Shown one piece after another: positions 34,778 to 46,423 of a DNA stretch of 64,000 nucleotides; the first letter of the stretch is position 1; every line of letters starts with the position of its first letter. Below the pieces are notes generated by a model, which was given only the letters and a program-made list of their open reading frames with translations, was not told where the DNA came from and ran no database searches. The position numbers and the translations under genes were made by a program. The stretch spans positions 197,508,400 to 197,572,399 of the forward strand of contig JAIOJX010000026.1 of the NCBI GenBank assembly GCA_022376925.1, in the 5' to 3' direction. This DNA comes from Tragulus kanchil (Eukaryota > Chordata > Mammalia > Artiodactyla > Tragulidae).

Positions 34778-35661
34778 GTAAGAATTAAGTGGTAACATGA
34801 AAAATGTAATCAGCATGGGTGCAGGCATGATAATCATTTAGGAAATACAGTCACAAAATAGTTGCAGTGTATTTTGACAAGTCCCATTGACTTTGTGCTG
34901 TTGGTTAGAAGTTTGCAGTTTTCCTTAAGTTTGTGTGCTTATTAGATTACACCATCCTAAGCAAAACATTAGCAAGCATTTCTGTTATATTCAGAGAGAA
35001 ATATAAATGTGGGCTAATAAATATGGGCTAAAAAAGACAGCCTACGCACCATCAATATAATTTCTTCGTTTAATTCAACATGCAAAGAGTGAGGAGGGTG
35101 AAGTCAGTTAATGGTATTTTACATTAACTGTTAGGGGAAAATTTTTTTACTATTGTTAGCTTTTCTAGCATTTACTGAGACCTCCATAAATTAAGGCATG
35201 AATGAGGGTCATGCAGATAGCAGAGTTCAGGTTTTGACCTCTATGACCCTGAACTATTCTATGGGAATGCAAACAAGACATGATTGATGGTCATTTTAGT
35301 GCTGAGCAGTGGCACCAAGTAACTAGATACTTGCATTGCCACCAAAGCAAATTCTAGATTAGCCCCCCCCCCCATAGCATAATTCTATTTGTGTACTTCC
35401 ACATTTAATTTTATTGCAAAAATTAGAAGTGAAGAAAATAAACATTTAAAGAATTCCTTAGGAGAGTAGCTACCTGGTATTGTTTAAGGGATCAAGAATT
35501 GCCATTTGTAGATCTGTTACCACCTCCTATGACTCATTGTACTATTAACAAAAATAATTTCATTTATGCTAAGCTTTCAAAAAAACAAGATTTTTACCCT
35601 ACCCTATTTACATTTTGCTATGTATACTTTCTGCTCACGGTGTCACCATTATTTTTTCCAG

Positions 35662-35863
35662 TTCCCGAAACTGCTCCTTCCATTAGAAACATTGAAAGCT
35701 CCAGCCCCGACACAGTGGAAGTCAGCTGGGCTCCACCTCAATTCCCAGGTGGACCTATTTTGGGTTATAACTTAAGACTGATCAGCAAAAATCAAAAATT
35801 AGATTCAGGGACACAGAGAACCAGTTTCCAGTTTTACTCCACTCTACCAAATACCACCTACAG
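35662..35863 (+). CDS. ROS1: ROS1 exon G, intact copy, FN3 domain 2
   Basis: 202 nt, phase 1 in, phase 2 out. It begins (V)PETAPSIRNIESSSPDTV, then EVSWAPPQFPGGPILGYNL, and ends TLPNTTYR with the codon split across the intron. EVSW..P is the FN3 B-strand tryptophan and NTT is a sequon. The acceptor is attttttccag and the donor ag|gtaaga. This copy should be preferred over 34577-34777. Confidence 0.97.
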
Positions 35864-36525
35864 GTAAGAATTAAGTGGTAACATGAAAAATGTAATCAGC
35901 ATGGGTGCAGGCATGATAATCATTTAGGAAATACAGTCACAAAATAGTTGCAGTGTATTTTGACAAGTCCCATTGACTTTGTGCTGTTGGTTAGAAGTTT
36001 GCAGTTTTCCTTAAGTTTGTGTGCTTATTAGATTACACCATCCTAAGCAAAACATTAGCAAGCATTTCTGTTATATTCAGAGAGAAATATAAATGTGGGC
36101 TAATAAATATGGGCTAAAAAAGACAGCCTACGCACCATCAATATAATTTCTTCGTTTAATTCAACATGCAAAGAGTGAGGAGGGTGAAGTCAGTTAATGG
36201 TATTTTTACATTAACTGTTAGGGAAATTATTTTACTATTGTTAGCTTTTCTAGCATTTACTGAGACCTCCATAAATTAAGGCATGAATGAGGGTCATGCA
36301 GATAGCAGAGTTCAGGTTTTGACCTCTATGACCCTGAACTATTCTATGGGAATGCAAACAAGACATGATTGATGGTCATTTTAGTGCTGAGCAGTGGCAC
36401 CAAGTAACTAGATACTTGCATTGCCACACGGTCCTTTAAATAGAAACGTTATTGCTCCTTCTATTTTTATCTTATGTTCACACCATGCCATGTAAAACAC
36501 ATCTCTCAAATTGTTTTTGGAATAG

Positions 36526-36602
36526 GTTTTCTATTGCAGCAGTAAATGAAGTTGGTGAGGGGCCGGAAGCAGAATCTAGTATTACCACTTCATTTCCAGC
36601 AG
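36526..36602 (+). CDS. ROS1: ROS1 exon H, end of FN3 domain 2, first copy
   Basis: 77 nt, phase 2 in, phase 1 out. It completes the split Arg and encodes FSIAAVNEVGEGPEAESSIT followed by TSFPA. The RFSIAAVNEVGEGPES-type sequence is the FN3 F-G region (N.G.G.). The acceptor is ttttggaatag and the donor g|gtatag. Not a multiple of three, so literal doubling would break the frame. Confidence 0.96.
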
Positions 36603-37676
36603 GTATAGACTGGGGATGCATCTCTTGTTAACTCGGAAACTGAGGGGTGGAAAGGTGGGTTCAGATCTTAAAGGTCCTGGGTCATCTGAGTCGCTTCTCC
36701 AGACCTTACTCTTCTGCCCAAATGAGCACTGTCTTGTGAATACTTGGTAAGTTTTCAATTTTAAATGAATCCCAGTATTTGACAAATGGGAGTAAGTTGT
36801 TAGATCAAAAGTTTTCACACTGGAATTTAAAAAATTTAAATTTAAATTAAATTTAATTTAAAAATAGGAATTAAAAAAAAAGGCCCCAAGCAAGCCGCTG
36901 GTTTTAGTTAAAAGTCACTAGTGACTATGATTCTCATTTACATACTTAAGGAATACATATATCCTTTCTGCCCTAACCTCTACTTTCTGTTATGTGTCAT
37001 AATTTAATACAGTTCAGATGCCTTTTTCTTCCATTTTCCTTTGGTTTTCAAGCATATCTGGATTTAGAAAGTTACAGTTTACTATTCTGAATATTCAAAC
37101 TACCCAATTGGCCTTTGTTAATATTTTGCAAGGATCATGTCGTTTTGACTTTGGCATTTTAACAATTGCCTTGAGAGACTGAATATTTACTGCATGATGC
37201 CCACGTGAACATAATTTTAATAAAAGAAAATGCTCTCTACGAATCACCAGAAATATTTGCGGGAAGTAAATTAAAGGAGTTTGGAATAGCACACAGATTC
37301 AGAATGCCAGGAGTCTGTTTCTGTCTTCATGGGAGCCCCGTTTGCTGTTGTGAACGCCCATTCCCTGAAGCTGCCCATGGCTATGCCAGTGGGTATTTAT
37401 TGATTGCGTTAGCAGAGTCCATAAATTAAGGCATGAATGAGGGTCATGCAGATAGCAGAGTTCAGGTTTTGACCTCTATGACCCTGAACTATTCTATGGG
37501 AATGCAAACAAGACATGATTGATGGTCATTTTAGTGCTGAGCAGTGGCACCAAGTAACTAGATACTTGCATTGCCACACGGTCCTTTAAATAGAAACGTT
37601 ATTGCTCCTTCTATTTTTATCTTATGTTCACACCATGCCATGTAAAACACATCTCTCCAAATTGTTTTTGGAATAG

Positions 37677-37753
37677 GTTTTCTATTGCAGCAGTAAATGA
37701 AGTTGGTGAGGGGCCGGAAGCAGAATCTAGTATTACCACTTCATTTCCAGCAG
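37677..37753 (+). CDS. ROS1: ROS1 exon H, second copy from D13
   Basis: Apparently identical to 36526-36602 with the same splice sites. Upstream intron differs by one C (atctctcc). Confidence 0.85.
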
Positions 37754-38143
37754 GTATAGACTGGGGATGCATCTCTTGTTAACTCGGAAACTGAGGGGTG
37801 GAAAGGTGGGTTCAGATCTTAAAGGTCCTGGGTCATCTGAGTCGCTTCTCCAGACCTTACTCTTCTGCCCAAATGAGCACTGTCTTGTGAATACTTGGTA
37901 AGTTTTCAATTTTAAATGAATCCCAGTATTTGACAAATGGGAGTAAGTTGTTAGATCAAAAGTTTTCACACTGGAATTTAAAAATTAATTAACTTAAATT
38001 TAATTTAAAAATAGGAATTAAAAAAAAAGGCCCCAAGCAAGCCGCTGGTTTTAGTTAAAAGTCACTAGTGACTATGATTCTCATTTACATACTTAAGGAA
38101 TACATATATCCTTTCTGCCCTAACCTCTACTTTCTGTTATGTG

Positions 38144-40485
38144 TCATAATTTAATACAGTTCAGATGCCTTTTTCTTCCATTTTCCTTTGGTTTTCAAGC
38201 ATATCTGGATTTAGAAAGTTACAGTTTACTATTCTGAATATTCAAACTACCCAATTGGCCTTTGTTAATATTTTGCAAGGATCATGTCGTTTTGACTTTG
38301 GCATTTTAACAATTGCCTTGAGAGACTGAATATTTACTGCATGATGCCCACGTGAACATAATTTTAATAAAAGAAAATGCTCTCTACGAATCACCAGAAA
38401 TATTTGCGGGAAGTAAATTAAAGGAGTTTGGAATAGCACACAGATTCAGAATGCCAGGAGTCTGTTTCTGTCTTCATGGGAGCCCCGTTTGCTGTTGTGA
38501 ACGCCCATTCCCTGAAGCTGCCCATGGCTATGCCAGTGGGTATTTATTGAATGTCATCCATCACCAACCTTTAGTTTCCTTGGCTGTTACCAGACTCTAG
38601 GAAAGGAGAGGTATTTTTGTTATGCAAGAAGCATCCAAAGGGCGAGTTAAATATAGAGCTGGTTTAAGGTTTACTGTGATTATTGCATAACATTTATTAA
38701 TTATCCTAAAAGTGTTCGTCAAGGCATACTGCATCAGTCTCCAGTTAAACAGGACATCACACAGCATTCTGCAGTCCTCAGATTTCATTACTACAGACAT
38801 TTCTCCTGCCTCAAAGAGAGAGATAATTGAGGACAAAACAGAGGCCACCAAAATCTATCTATATGTGTGTGTTACGCGATAGCCCCCTCCAGCCTGGGCC
38901 AGACCACCTCCACCAAGCAGTCAAATTCCCAAGGTGGAGGATAATGAGCTGAGCTCCTCTTTGGGCAAGGCTGTTGAGAACAGTGATACTGCCTGCCTGT
39001 GATGTTATTTTGAGGGCATTTAGGGGCATGCACCCAGAAATCCTACTTAACTGACACTGTACTGCCCACCCAAATCATAGCATGTGATTTACACCACAGT
39101 TGAAATGCCCCTGTGCCTTCAGAGAAAATCTGGCCAACCTCTTTCATGTGCCAGTCCCCTTGTTTTGAAGGGTGGTATTGATCTTTTTTGTGTCCAGAAG
39201 TATATGATTGGTCTGCCTGATTTCAAAATTGTGTTGTTTCAGTTCAAGAAGAGGAACAGTGGCTCTTTTTATCCAGGAAAACTTCTCTAAGAAAGAGATC
39301 TTTAAAACATTTATTTTTTTTTCATAATTTAATACTTTGCCTTTTTCTTCCATTTTCCTTTGGTTTTCAAGCATATCTGGATTTAGAAAGTTACAGTTTA
39401 CTATTCTGAATATTCAAACTACCCAATTGGCCTTTGTTAATATTTTGCAAGGATCATGTCGTTTTGACTTTGGCATTTTAACAATTGCCTTGAGAGACTG
39501 AATATTTACTGCATGATGCCCACGTGAACATAATTTTAATAAAAGAAAATGCTCTCTACGAATCACCAGAAATATTTGCGGGAAGTAAATTAAAGGAGTT
39601 TGGAATAGCACACAGATTCAGAATGCCAGGAGTCTGTTTCTGTCTTCATGGGAGCCCCGTTTGCTGTTGTGAACGCCCATTCCCTGAAGCTGCCCATGGC
39701 TATGCCAGTGGGTATTTATTGAATGTCATCCATCACCAACCTTTAGTTTCCTTGGCTGTTACCAGACTCTAGGAAAGGAGAGGTATTTTTGTTATGCAAG
39801 AAGCATCCAAAGGGCGAGTTAAATATAGAGCTGGTTTAAGGTTTACTGTGATTATTGCATAACATTTATTAATTATCCTAAAAGTGTTCGTCAAGGCATA
39901 CTGCATCAGTCTCCAGTTAAACAGGACATCACACAGCATTCTGCAGTCCTCAGATTTCATTACTACAGACATTTCTCCTGCCTCAAAGAGAGAGATAATT
40001 GAGGACAAAACAGAGGCCACCAAAATCTATCTATATGTGTGTGTTACGCGATAGCCCCCTCCAGCCTGGGCCAGACCACCTCCACCAAGCAGTCAAATTC
40101 CCAAGGTGGAGGATAATGAGCTGAGCTCCTCTTTGGGCAAGGCTGTTGAGAACAGTGATACTGCCTGCCTGTGATGTTATTTTGAGGGCATTTAGGGGCA
40201 TGCACCCAGAAATCCTACTTAACTGACACTGTACTGCCCACCCAAATCATAGCATGTGATTTACACCACAGTTGAAATGCCCCTGTGCCTTCAGAGAAAA
40301 TCTGGCCAACCTCTTTCATGTGCCAGTCCCCTTGTTTTGAAGGGTGGTATTGATCTTTTTTGTGTCCAGAAGTATATGATTGGTCTGCCTGATTTCAAAA
40401 TTGTGTTGTTTCAGTTCAAGAAGAGGAACAGTGGCTCTTTTTATCCAGGAAAACTTCTCTAAGAAAGAGATCTTTAAAACATTTA
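38144..40485. repeat. Tandem duplication D14, period about 1,172 bp, ending inside exon I
   Basis: Copy 1 is 38144-39313 and copy 2 is 39322-40485. Copy 1 stops 71 nt into exon I, followed by a T-run. Chained to D13 on the left, so the segment around 37010-37403, 38160-38550 and 39335-39722 occurs three times. Confidence 0.93.
39243..39313 (+). pseudogene. ROS1: ROS1 exon I, truncated first copy at the D14 junction
   Basis: Begins with the normal acceptor (ttgtttcag) and reads (V)QEEEQWLFLSRKTSLRKRSL, but it is cut after aaaacattta, where copy 2 of D14 starts. It has no donor and is not a usable exon. Confidence 0.9.
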
Positions 40486-40537
40486 GTAGATGAAGCACAC
40501 TGCCTTCAGTCAGATGCTACACATCATAATATTACAG
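40415..40537 (+). CDS. ROS1: ROS1 exon I, first complete copy
   Basis: 123 nt, phase 1 to 1 (symmetric). It reads (V)QEEEQWLFLSRKTSLRKRSL, KHLVDEAHCLQSDATHH and NITG, linking FN3-2 to the first beta-propeller. NIT is a sequon. The basic stretch RKTSLRKRSLKH resembles other mammals' ROS1. The acceptor is gttgtttcag and the donor g|gtcagt. It is 160 bp upstream of exon J, an unusually short intron for this gene. Confidence 0.95.
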
Positions 40538-40697
40538 GTCAGTGTGATAGAGGAAAATGTTTCCTCGGTGCGTAAGGAAAGATCCAGGTTGACTTTACAT
40601 TTTAATCCCTTTATTAAAGATTAAATAAATTCTCTTTCATGTCAGTGTTTTGTCTGGTTGTTGCATAATAACACATGTGTATGCATTGCTCTTTCAG

Positions 40698-40882
40698 GAA
40701 TATCAGTTAACGTCCCCCAGCAAGCTGTTTATTTCTCTGAAGGAACCCTCATATGGGTGAAGGAAGCTGCCGACATGTCTGATGTGTCTGACCTGAGAAT
40801 TTTTTACAGAGGTTCAGGATTAATTTCTTCCATCTCCATAGACTGGCTTTATCAGAGAATGTATTTCATCATGAATGAACTG
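40698..40882 (+). CDS. ROS1: ROS1 exon J, first propeller blades, first copy
   Basis: 185 nt, phase 1 in, phase 0 out. It encodes (G)ISVNVPQQAVYFSEGTLIW, then VKEAADMSDVSDLRIF and ISIDWLYQRMYFIMNEL. The IDWLYQRMYFI segment is a YWTD-type propeller repeat. The donor is ctg|gttagt, a weaker GT site. The acceptor is gctctttcag. Confidence 0.96.
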
Positions 40883-41437
40883 GTTAGTCTGAGAATTTAA
40901 AGTGAACAACTAGATACTCTAATGCATATCTTGGTATATTAATATTTAGAAATAAATACTTTTTTCATTCAATAATTAATCATTGAGTGTTTACTATGTC
41001 TTAGACCACTGGGTTAGCAATGAATCATAGAATCTACAGGAGATTTACTTAGATTTACTTAGTACTAGTACTGATATACCATTAAATCATCTTTCTTGTG
41101 ATTTTTCAGAGCAATGAGTTTATTGCTCATTTAATATAAGTCAATTTCCATAAAATAGTGGTGCCTGAATTATAACTAGGTTAAGACTGACACTCATGAT
41201 CAAAATCAGCTGCAAACATTTTAAAGTGCATAATAGCCATGAATAGTTTGAGTAGGCCTCTGAAAATATTGGTATTATCTTTGTGTCCAGCAAAAGTTGA
41301 AATGCCCTGTGCCTTCAGAGAAAATCTGGCCAACCTCTTTCATGTGCCAGTCCCTTGTTTTGAAGGGTGGTATTGATCTTTTTTGTGTCCAGAAGTATAT
41401 GATTGGTCTGCCTGATTTCAAAATTGTGTTGTTTCAG

Positions 41438-41560
41438 TTCAAGAAGAGGAACAGTGGCTCTTTTTATCCAGGAAAACTTCTCTAAGAAAGAGATCTTTAA
41501 AACATTTAGTAGATGAAGCACACTGCCTTCAGTCAGATGCTACACATCATAATATTACAG
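41438..41560 (+). CDS. ROS1: ROS1 exon I, second complete copy from D15
   Basis: Identical in length and reading to 40415-40537. Counting the truncated piece at 39243, exon I appears three times. Confidence 0.85.
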
Positions 41561-41720
41561 GTCAGTGTGATAGAGGAAAATGTTTCCTCGGTGCGTAAGG
41601 AAAGATCCAGGTTGACTTTACATTTTAATCCCTTTATTAAAGATTAAATAAATTCTCTTTCATGTCAGTGTTTTGTCTGGTTGTTGCATAATAACACATG
41701 TGTATGCATTGCTCTTTCAG

Positions 41721-41905
41721 GAATATCAGTTAACGTCCCCCAGCAAGCTGTTTATTTCTCTGAAGGAACCCTCATATGGGTGAAGGAAGCTGCCGACATG
41801 TCTGATGTGTCTGACCTGAGAATTTTTTACAGAGGTTCAGGATTAATTTCTTCCATCTCCATAGACTGGCTTTATCAGAGAATGTATTTCATCATGAATG
41901 AACTG
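41721..41905 (+). CDS. ROS1: ROS1 exon J, second copy from D15
   Basis: Apparently identical to 40698-40882, including the gttagt donor. Doubling would break the frame, as 185 is not a multiple of three. Confidence 0.85.
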
Positions 41906-42643
41906 GTTAGTCTGAGAATTTAAAGTGAACAACTAGATACTCTAATGCATATCTTGGTATATTAATATTTAGAAATAAATACTTTTTTCATTCAATAATT
42001 AATCATTGAGTGTTTACTATGTCTTAGACCACTGGGTTAGCAATGAATCATAGAATCTACAGGAGATTTACTTAGATTTACTTAGTACTAGTACTGATAT
42101 ACCATTAAATCATCTTTCTTGTGATTTTTCAGAGCAATGAGTTTATTGCTCATTTAATATAAGTCAATTTCCATAAAATAGTGGTGCCTGAATTATCACT
42201 AGGTTAAGACTGACACTCATGATCAAAATCAGCTGCAAACATTTTAAATTGCATAATAGCCATGAATAATTTGAGTAGGCCTCTGAAAATATTGGTATTA
42301 TCATATCTTTGAGAAGACGCAGTATGTTGTTCTTCAGGTTTCCTTCTTTGAGAGAGACAGGCTGGTCACAATCACTGTGGCTGGAAGTCCATAAGCTTGG
42401 ATACAGCTCAAATATTAATAATGTAGAGTGTCTCTGCATATATGGAAAATATGTACTTGTATTTCATGGATACCAAGAGGATATGAATTCAGTAGGATAT
42501 AAAACTGTCTTCTAAGGGCTTTTATAAGTTTTTGAAGAGTGCTCCGTGACTAGTGAAATTCTAAGCACAGAACAGTTGCTAAAGGAATACTCGTTGACCA
42601 AACTGAATGTAGACACTAATGATACTGATGTGCTTTTCTCTAG

Positions 42644-42741
42644 GTATGTGTCTGTGATCTAGAGAACTGCTCAAACTTTGAGACAATTACTCCTCCCTCA
42701 ATCATTTCACCTCAAAAAATTGTGGCTGATTCATACAATGG
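42644..42741 (+). CDS. ROS1: ROS1 exon K, first copy
   Basis: 98 nt, phase 0 in, phase 2 out. It reads VCVCDLENCSNFETITPPS, then IISPQKIVADSYNG with the Gly split. A CVCDLENC cysteine cluster sits in the propeller, and NCS is a sequon. The acceptor is ttttctctag and the donor gg|gtaagt. Confidence 0.96.
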
Positions 42742-43676
42742 GTAAGTGTTAGCCTTGTAAATGTGAGTTCTCTTCCTTTGGCAAGAATCTTGGGGAAACT
42801 TGCTTGCTAATAACATTCTAGTGCCAGATGAGCCAATCTATGTATCTGATTTCATATTTAATTAAATCTAGGCAAAGTTTTCATTCTTTTAGAGCCAAGG
42901 GGAAATTTCTTTCCAACTTGATCCACAGGCTCTCTAGGTGAGCAAGTTCTCCTTTCTCCTTCACAGTAGAATATAGGCATATGGAAAGATCTCTTATCTG
43001 GGACTCAGGGACCTGGCTTCTCATGTTGGGTTTGTCATGATTTTGTGCATGACTCAGGGTTTTATTCCCTCTCAGTAGCCCTTCCTGCTTGTCTCTTCTC
43101 TTTTTATTGCACCATTTTCACTTGCTGAGCAATTGAGAGCCTTTGTTTTACCAGTCTGGCTTTCACGTCTATCAGGAGAGTGTTTTAACATTTTTCCACT
43201 GACTCCTTTCTCCTATTTGTTGGGTGGTCCTTTATAGATGTTTTACTCCATTGTGGGGTATTTTTTTCATAATTTTGTAAAATGTTAACCATATTGCTTC
43301 ACTCAATTGTGAATATCTAAAATATTGGTATTATCATATCTTTGAGAAGACGCAGTATGTTGTTCTTCAGGTTTCCTTCTTTGAGAGAGACAGGCTGGTC
43401 ACAATCACTGTGGCTGGAAGTCCATAAGCTTGGATACAGCTCAAATATTAATAATGTAGAGTGTCTCTGCATATATGGAAAATATGTACTTGTATTTCAT
43501 GGATACCAAGAGGATATGAATTCAGTAGGATATAAAACTGTCTTCTAAGGGCTTTTATAAGTTTTTGAAGAGTGCTCCGTGACTAGTGAAATTCTAAGCA
43601 CAGAACAGTTGCTAAAGGAATACTCGTTGACCAAACTGAATGTAGACACTAATGATACTGATGTGCTTTTCTCTAG

Positions 43677-43774
43677 GTATGTGTCTGTGATCTAGAGAAC
43701 TGCTCAAACTTTGAGACAATTACTCCTCCCTCAATCATTTCACCTCAAAAAATTGTGGCTGATTCATACAATGG
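43677..43774 (+). CDS. ROS1: ROS1 exon K, second copy from D16
   Basis: Apparently identical to 42644-42741 with the same splice sites. Confidence 0.85.
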
Positions 43775-44361
43775 GTAAGTGTTAGCCTTGTAAATGTGAG
43801 TTCTCTTCCTTTGGCAAGAATCTTGGGGAAACTTGCTTGCTAATAACATTCTAGTGCCAGATGAGCCAATCTATGTATCTGATTTCATATTTAATTAAAT
43901 CTAGGCAAAGTTTTCATTCTTTTAGAGCCAAGGGGAAATTTCTTTCCAACTTGATCCACAGGCTCTCTAGGTGAGCAAGTTCTCCTTTCTCCTTCACAGT
44001 AGAATATAGGCATATGGAAAGATCTCTTATCTGGGACTCAGGGACCTGGCTTCTCATGTTGGGTTTGTCATGATTTTGTGCATGACTCAGGGTTTTATTC
44101 CCTCTCAGTAGCCCTTCCTGCTTGTCTCTTCTCTTTTTATTGCACCATTTTCACTTGCTGAGCAATTGAGAGCCTTTGTTTTACCAGTCTGGCTTTCACG
44201 TCTATCAGGAGAGTGTTTTAACATTTTTCCACTGACTCCTTTCTCCTATTTGTTGGGTGGTCCTTTATAGATGTTTTACTCCATTGTGGGGTATTTTTTT
44301 CATAATTTTGTAAAATGTTAACCATATTGCTTCACTCAATTGTGAATATTTAAAAAAGCTT

Positions 44362-44803
44362 GTTGTTTAGTTACTCAGTTGTGTGCAAGTCTTTGAGACC
44401 CTATAACCTGCAGCAGGCCAGAGTTCCCTGTCCTTCACTGTCTGTCCGAGTTTGCTCAAAGTCATGTCCATTGAATTAGTGATGCCATCCAACCATCTCA
44501 TCCTCTGTTGCCCCCAACTCCTGCCTGTAATCTTTTCCAGCATCAGGGACGTTTCCAATGAGTTGGCTCTTCACATCAGGTGAAAGTATTGGAGCTTCAG
44601 TTTCAGCATAAGTCCTTTCAAAGAATATTCAGGGTTGATTTTCTTTAGATTGACTGGTTTGATCTTGCTGTCCAAGAAACTCCAGTATCATAATTCAAAA
44701 GCAGCAATTCTTTGCCATTCAGTCTTTATTATGGTCCAGTGTCTCACATCAGTACATGGCTACTGGAAAAACCACACCGTTGACTATATGGACCTTTGTC
44801 AGC
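44362..44803 (-). mobile_element. BovB (RTE) 3' fragment, minus strand, with target-site duplication
   Basis: 5'-truncated BovB end: ccaaccatctcatcctctgt, cttttccagcatcagggacg, gaatattcagggttgatttt and gactatatggacctttgtc. Flanked by aaaaagctt on both sides (44353-44361 and 44804-44812), a 9-bp target-site duplication. Confidence 0.88.
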
Positions 44804-44812
44804 AAAAAGCTT

Positions 44813-45131
44813 AGCCTACTACAAATGCTGGGTAGTATTGCTAGATAACAGTTGTGCAAAATAATACCATGCATTTTTTAAAATGGCTTAAATGTTTATG
44901 CTTTCTTCCATTTTGTTGTTCACAATGCATGGGAATATTCACTGACAGATTTAGACTAAGAATTTGTATATACTGGAGAAAAATATTTCATAATAAATAA
45001 CATGTTGAGTCATGTAATTTTTTATATAATATGTTTTTCTTTAAGAGTAGACTTATTGTTCTTCTGATTGCTTAAAAAGTCACATATAATAATTAGGAGA
45101 TAAAGCCTTATAAGAGAGACTGAAATTTTCT
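44813..45131. other. Intronic stretch, nothing recognised
   Basis: AT-rich unique sequence between the BovB fragment and D17. Confidence 0.4.
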
Positions 45132-45334
45132 AGGATTCCAACTGCTAATTTAAATGAATAGACCATATTTTTAATAAATGTCTTTGCCAATTTGCACTTT
45201 GGGAAGCCCTCTACTTATCCACTCTGGAGATATTTGGCCCTGATTGCCCAGCAGAATAAGACAATGGGCTGAAGGGTGGTTACTCCTTCACCTGTGCATT
45301 GATTCACACCAGGCCTCTTTTGCTCCCCTGTCAG

Positions 45335-45831
45335 GTACATCTTTTATCTCTTAAGAGACGGCATTTATAGAGTTGATCTCCTGGTATCTTCTGGAGGGGA
45401 CTCGGAAGCTGTGCATATTGTGCAGAGTGGCTCATTAAAGGATTTTGCAATCAAGCCACAGTCCAAGCGAATCATTTACTTCAATGATACCGCCCAAGTC
45501 TTCATGTCAACCTTTCTGGACGGCTCTGCATCCCACATTGTCCTACCTCACGTCCCCTTCACTGATGTGAAGAGCTTCGCTTGTGAAAACAACGACTTCC
45601 TGGTCACAGATGGCCAGGCCGTTTTCCAACAGGATTCTCTGTCTTTTAATGAGTTCATCGTGGGATGTGACCTGAGTCATATAGAAGAGTTTGGCTTTGG
45701 CAACTTGGTCATCTTTGGCTCGTACACCCAGCCATACCCGCTGCCAGGCCGCCCGCAGCAGCTCTCCGTGCTTTTCGGCTCCCACCAGGCCCTGGTTCAG
45801 TGGAAGCCCCCAGCGCTTGCCATCGGAGCCA
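45335..45831 (+). CDS. ROS1: ROS1 exon L, rest of propeller 1 and start of FN3 domain 3, first copy
   Basis: 497 nt, phase 2 in, phase 1 out, the longest exon in the window. It starts (G)YIFYLLRDGIYRVDLLVSSG. It includes LKDFAIKPQSKRIIYFNDT and QVFMSTFLDGSASHIVLP (propeller repeats with a YFND turn), SFACENNDFLVTDGQAVF and CDLSHIEEFGFGNLVIFGS. It ends in the FN3-3 start LPGRPQQLSVLFGSHQALV, then QWKPPALAIGA. NDT is a sequon. The acceptor is cccctgtcag and the donor gcc a|gtgagt. Phase 1 fits exon M directly. Confidence 0.97.
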
Positions 45832-46423
45832 GTGAGTGCCTGTTTCCAGCCTGGAGGCTGGCCTTGCGGAAGGAGAGGAAAGCTCGGCAGGCTTGACATG
45901 CTGACTCAACTTTGAGAGCCTTCATGTGATTATTTAGCCATCAACCCAAAGCCCTACCTAGGACTCTCTCACACATGCACAGGGTTTCTGCATTTGTTCT
46001 ACATGTGTCAGTTTTGTGTTAAAAATCTCCATATCTCATCACGTACATCCTAACAGAATGGTTGGAACATTTACTGAGGGTCTCCTTGGAGCCAGGCACT
46101 GACATTCTAGTTGGAGGGAGTGCATTAGCCAGAGGGATGGAACATTTGGGTTGAGATTTTGTATCTAGGGATACAAAACTCCGGATACAAAAATTCTGGT
46201 CTAGAGTTTTCAGCCCAAAAAGGATTCCAACTGCTAATTTAAATGAATAGACCATATTTTTAATAAATGTCTTTGCCAATTTGCACTTTGGGAAGCCCTC
46301 TACTTATCCACTCTGGAGATATTTGGCCCTGATTGCCCAGCAGAATAAGACAATGGGCTGAAGGGTGGTTACTCCTTCACCTGTGCATTGATTCACACCA
46401 GGCCTCTTTTGCTCCCCTGTCAG

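Larger units (their letters stand above)
34271..36427. repeat. Tandem duplication D12, period 1,085 bp, containing exon G
   Basis: Copy 1 is 34272-35342 and copy 2 is 35363-36427. The filler 35343-35361 is not found elsewhere nearby. The poly-C edge differs (two C-runs split by a T in copy 1, one run in copy 2). One A is missing inside exon G of copy 1. Confidence 0.94.
36269..38550. repeat. Tandem duplication D13, period about 1,150 bp, containing exon H
   Basis: Copy 1 is 36269-37403 and copy 2 is 37419-38550, with a 15-bp filler (ttgcgttagcagagt). The left 160 bp also falls in both copies of D12 (35185 and 36269), so it is present three times. The AT-rich palindromic stretch at 36825-36862 is not reproduced faithfully at 37975-38007. 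Confidence 0.93.
40270..42303. repeat. Tandem duplication D15, period about 1,023 bp, containing exons I and J
   Basis: Copy 1 is 40270-41280 and copy 2 is 41294-42303, with a 13-bp filler. Late in the unit there are clear substitutions, not just indels: ttataactagg/ttatcactagg, aaagtgcat/aaattgcat and atagtttga/ataatttga. This is suggestive of two haplotypes. Confidence 0.93.
42288..44350. repeat. Tandem duplication D16, period 1,033 bp, containing exon K
   Basis: Copy 1 is 42288-43316 and copy 2 is 43321-44350, meeting almost directly with a few bases of filler. The copies look essentially identical. Confidence 0.94.

Noticed and set aside
45543..45899. 118-codon open frame on the minus strand, opposite exon L (repeated at 46632)
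   Set aside because: A shadow of the conserved plus-strand exon. No domain, and it overlaps a splice-bounded ROS1 exon.
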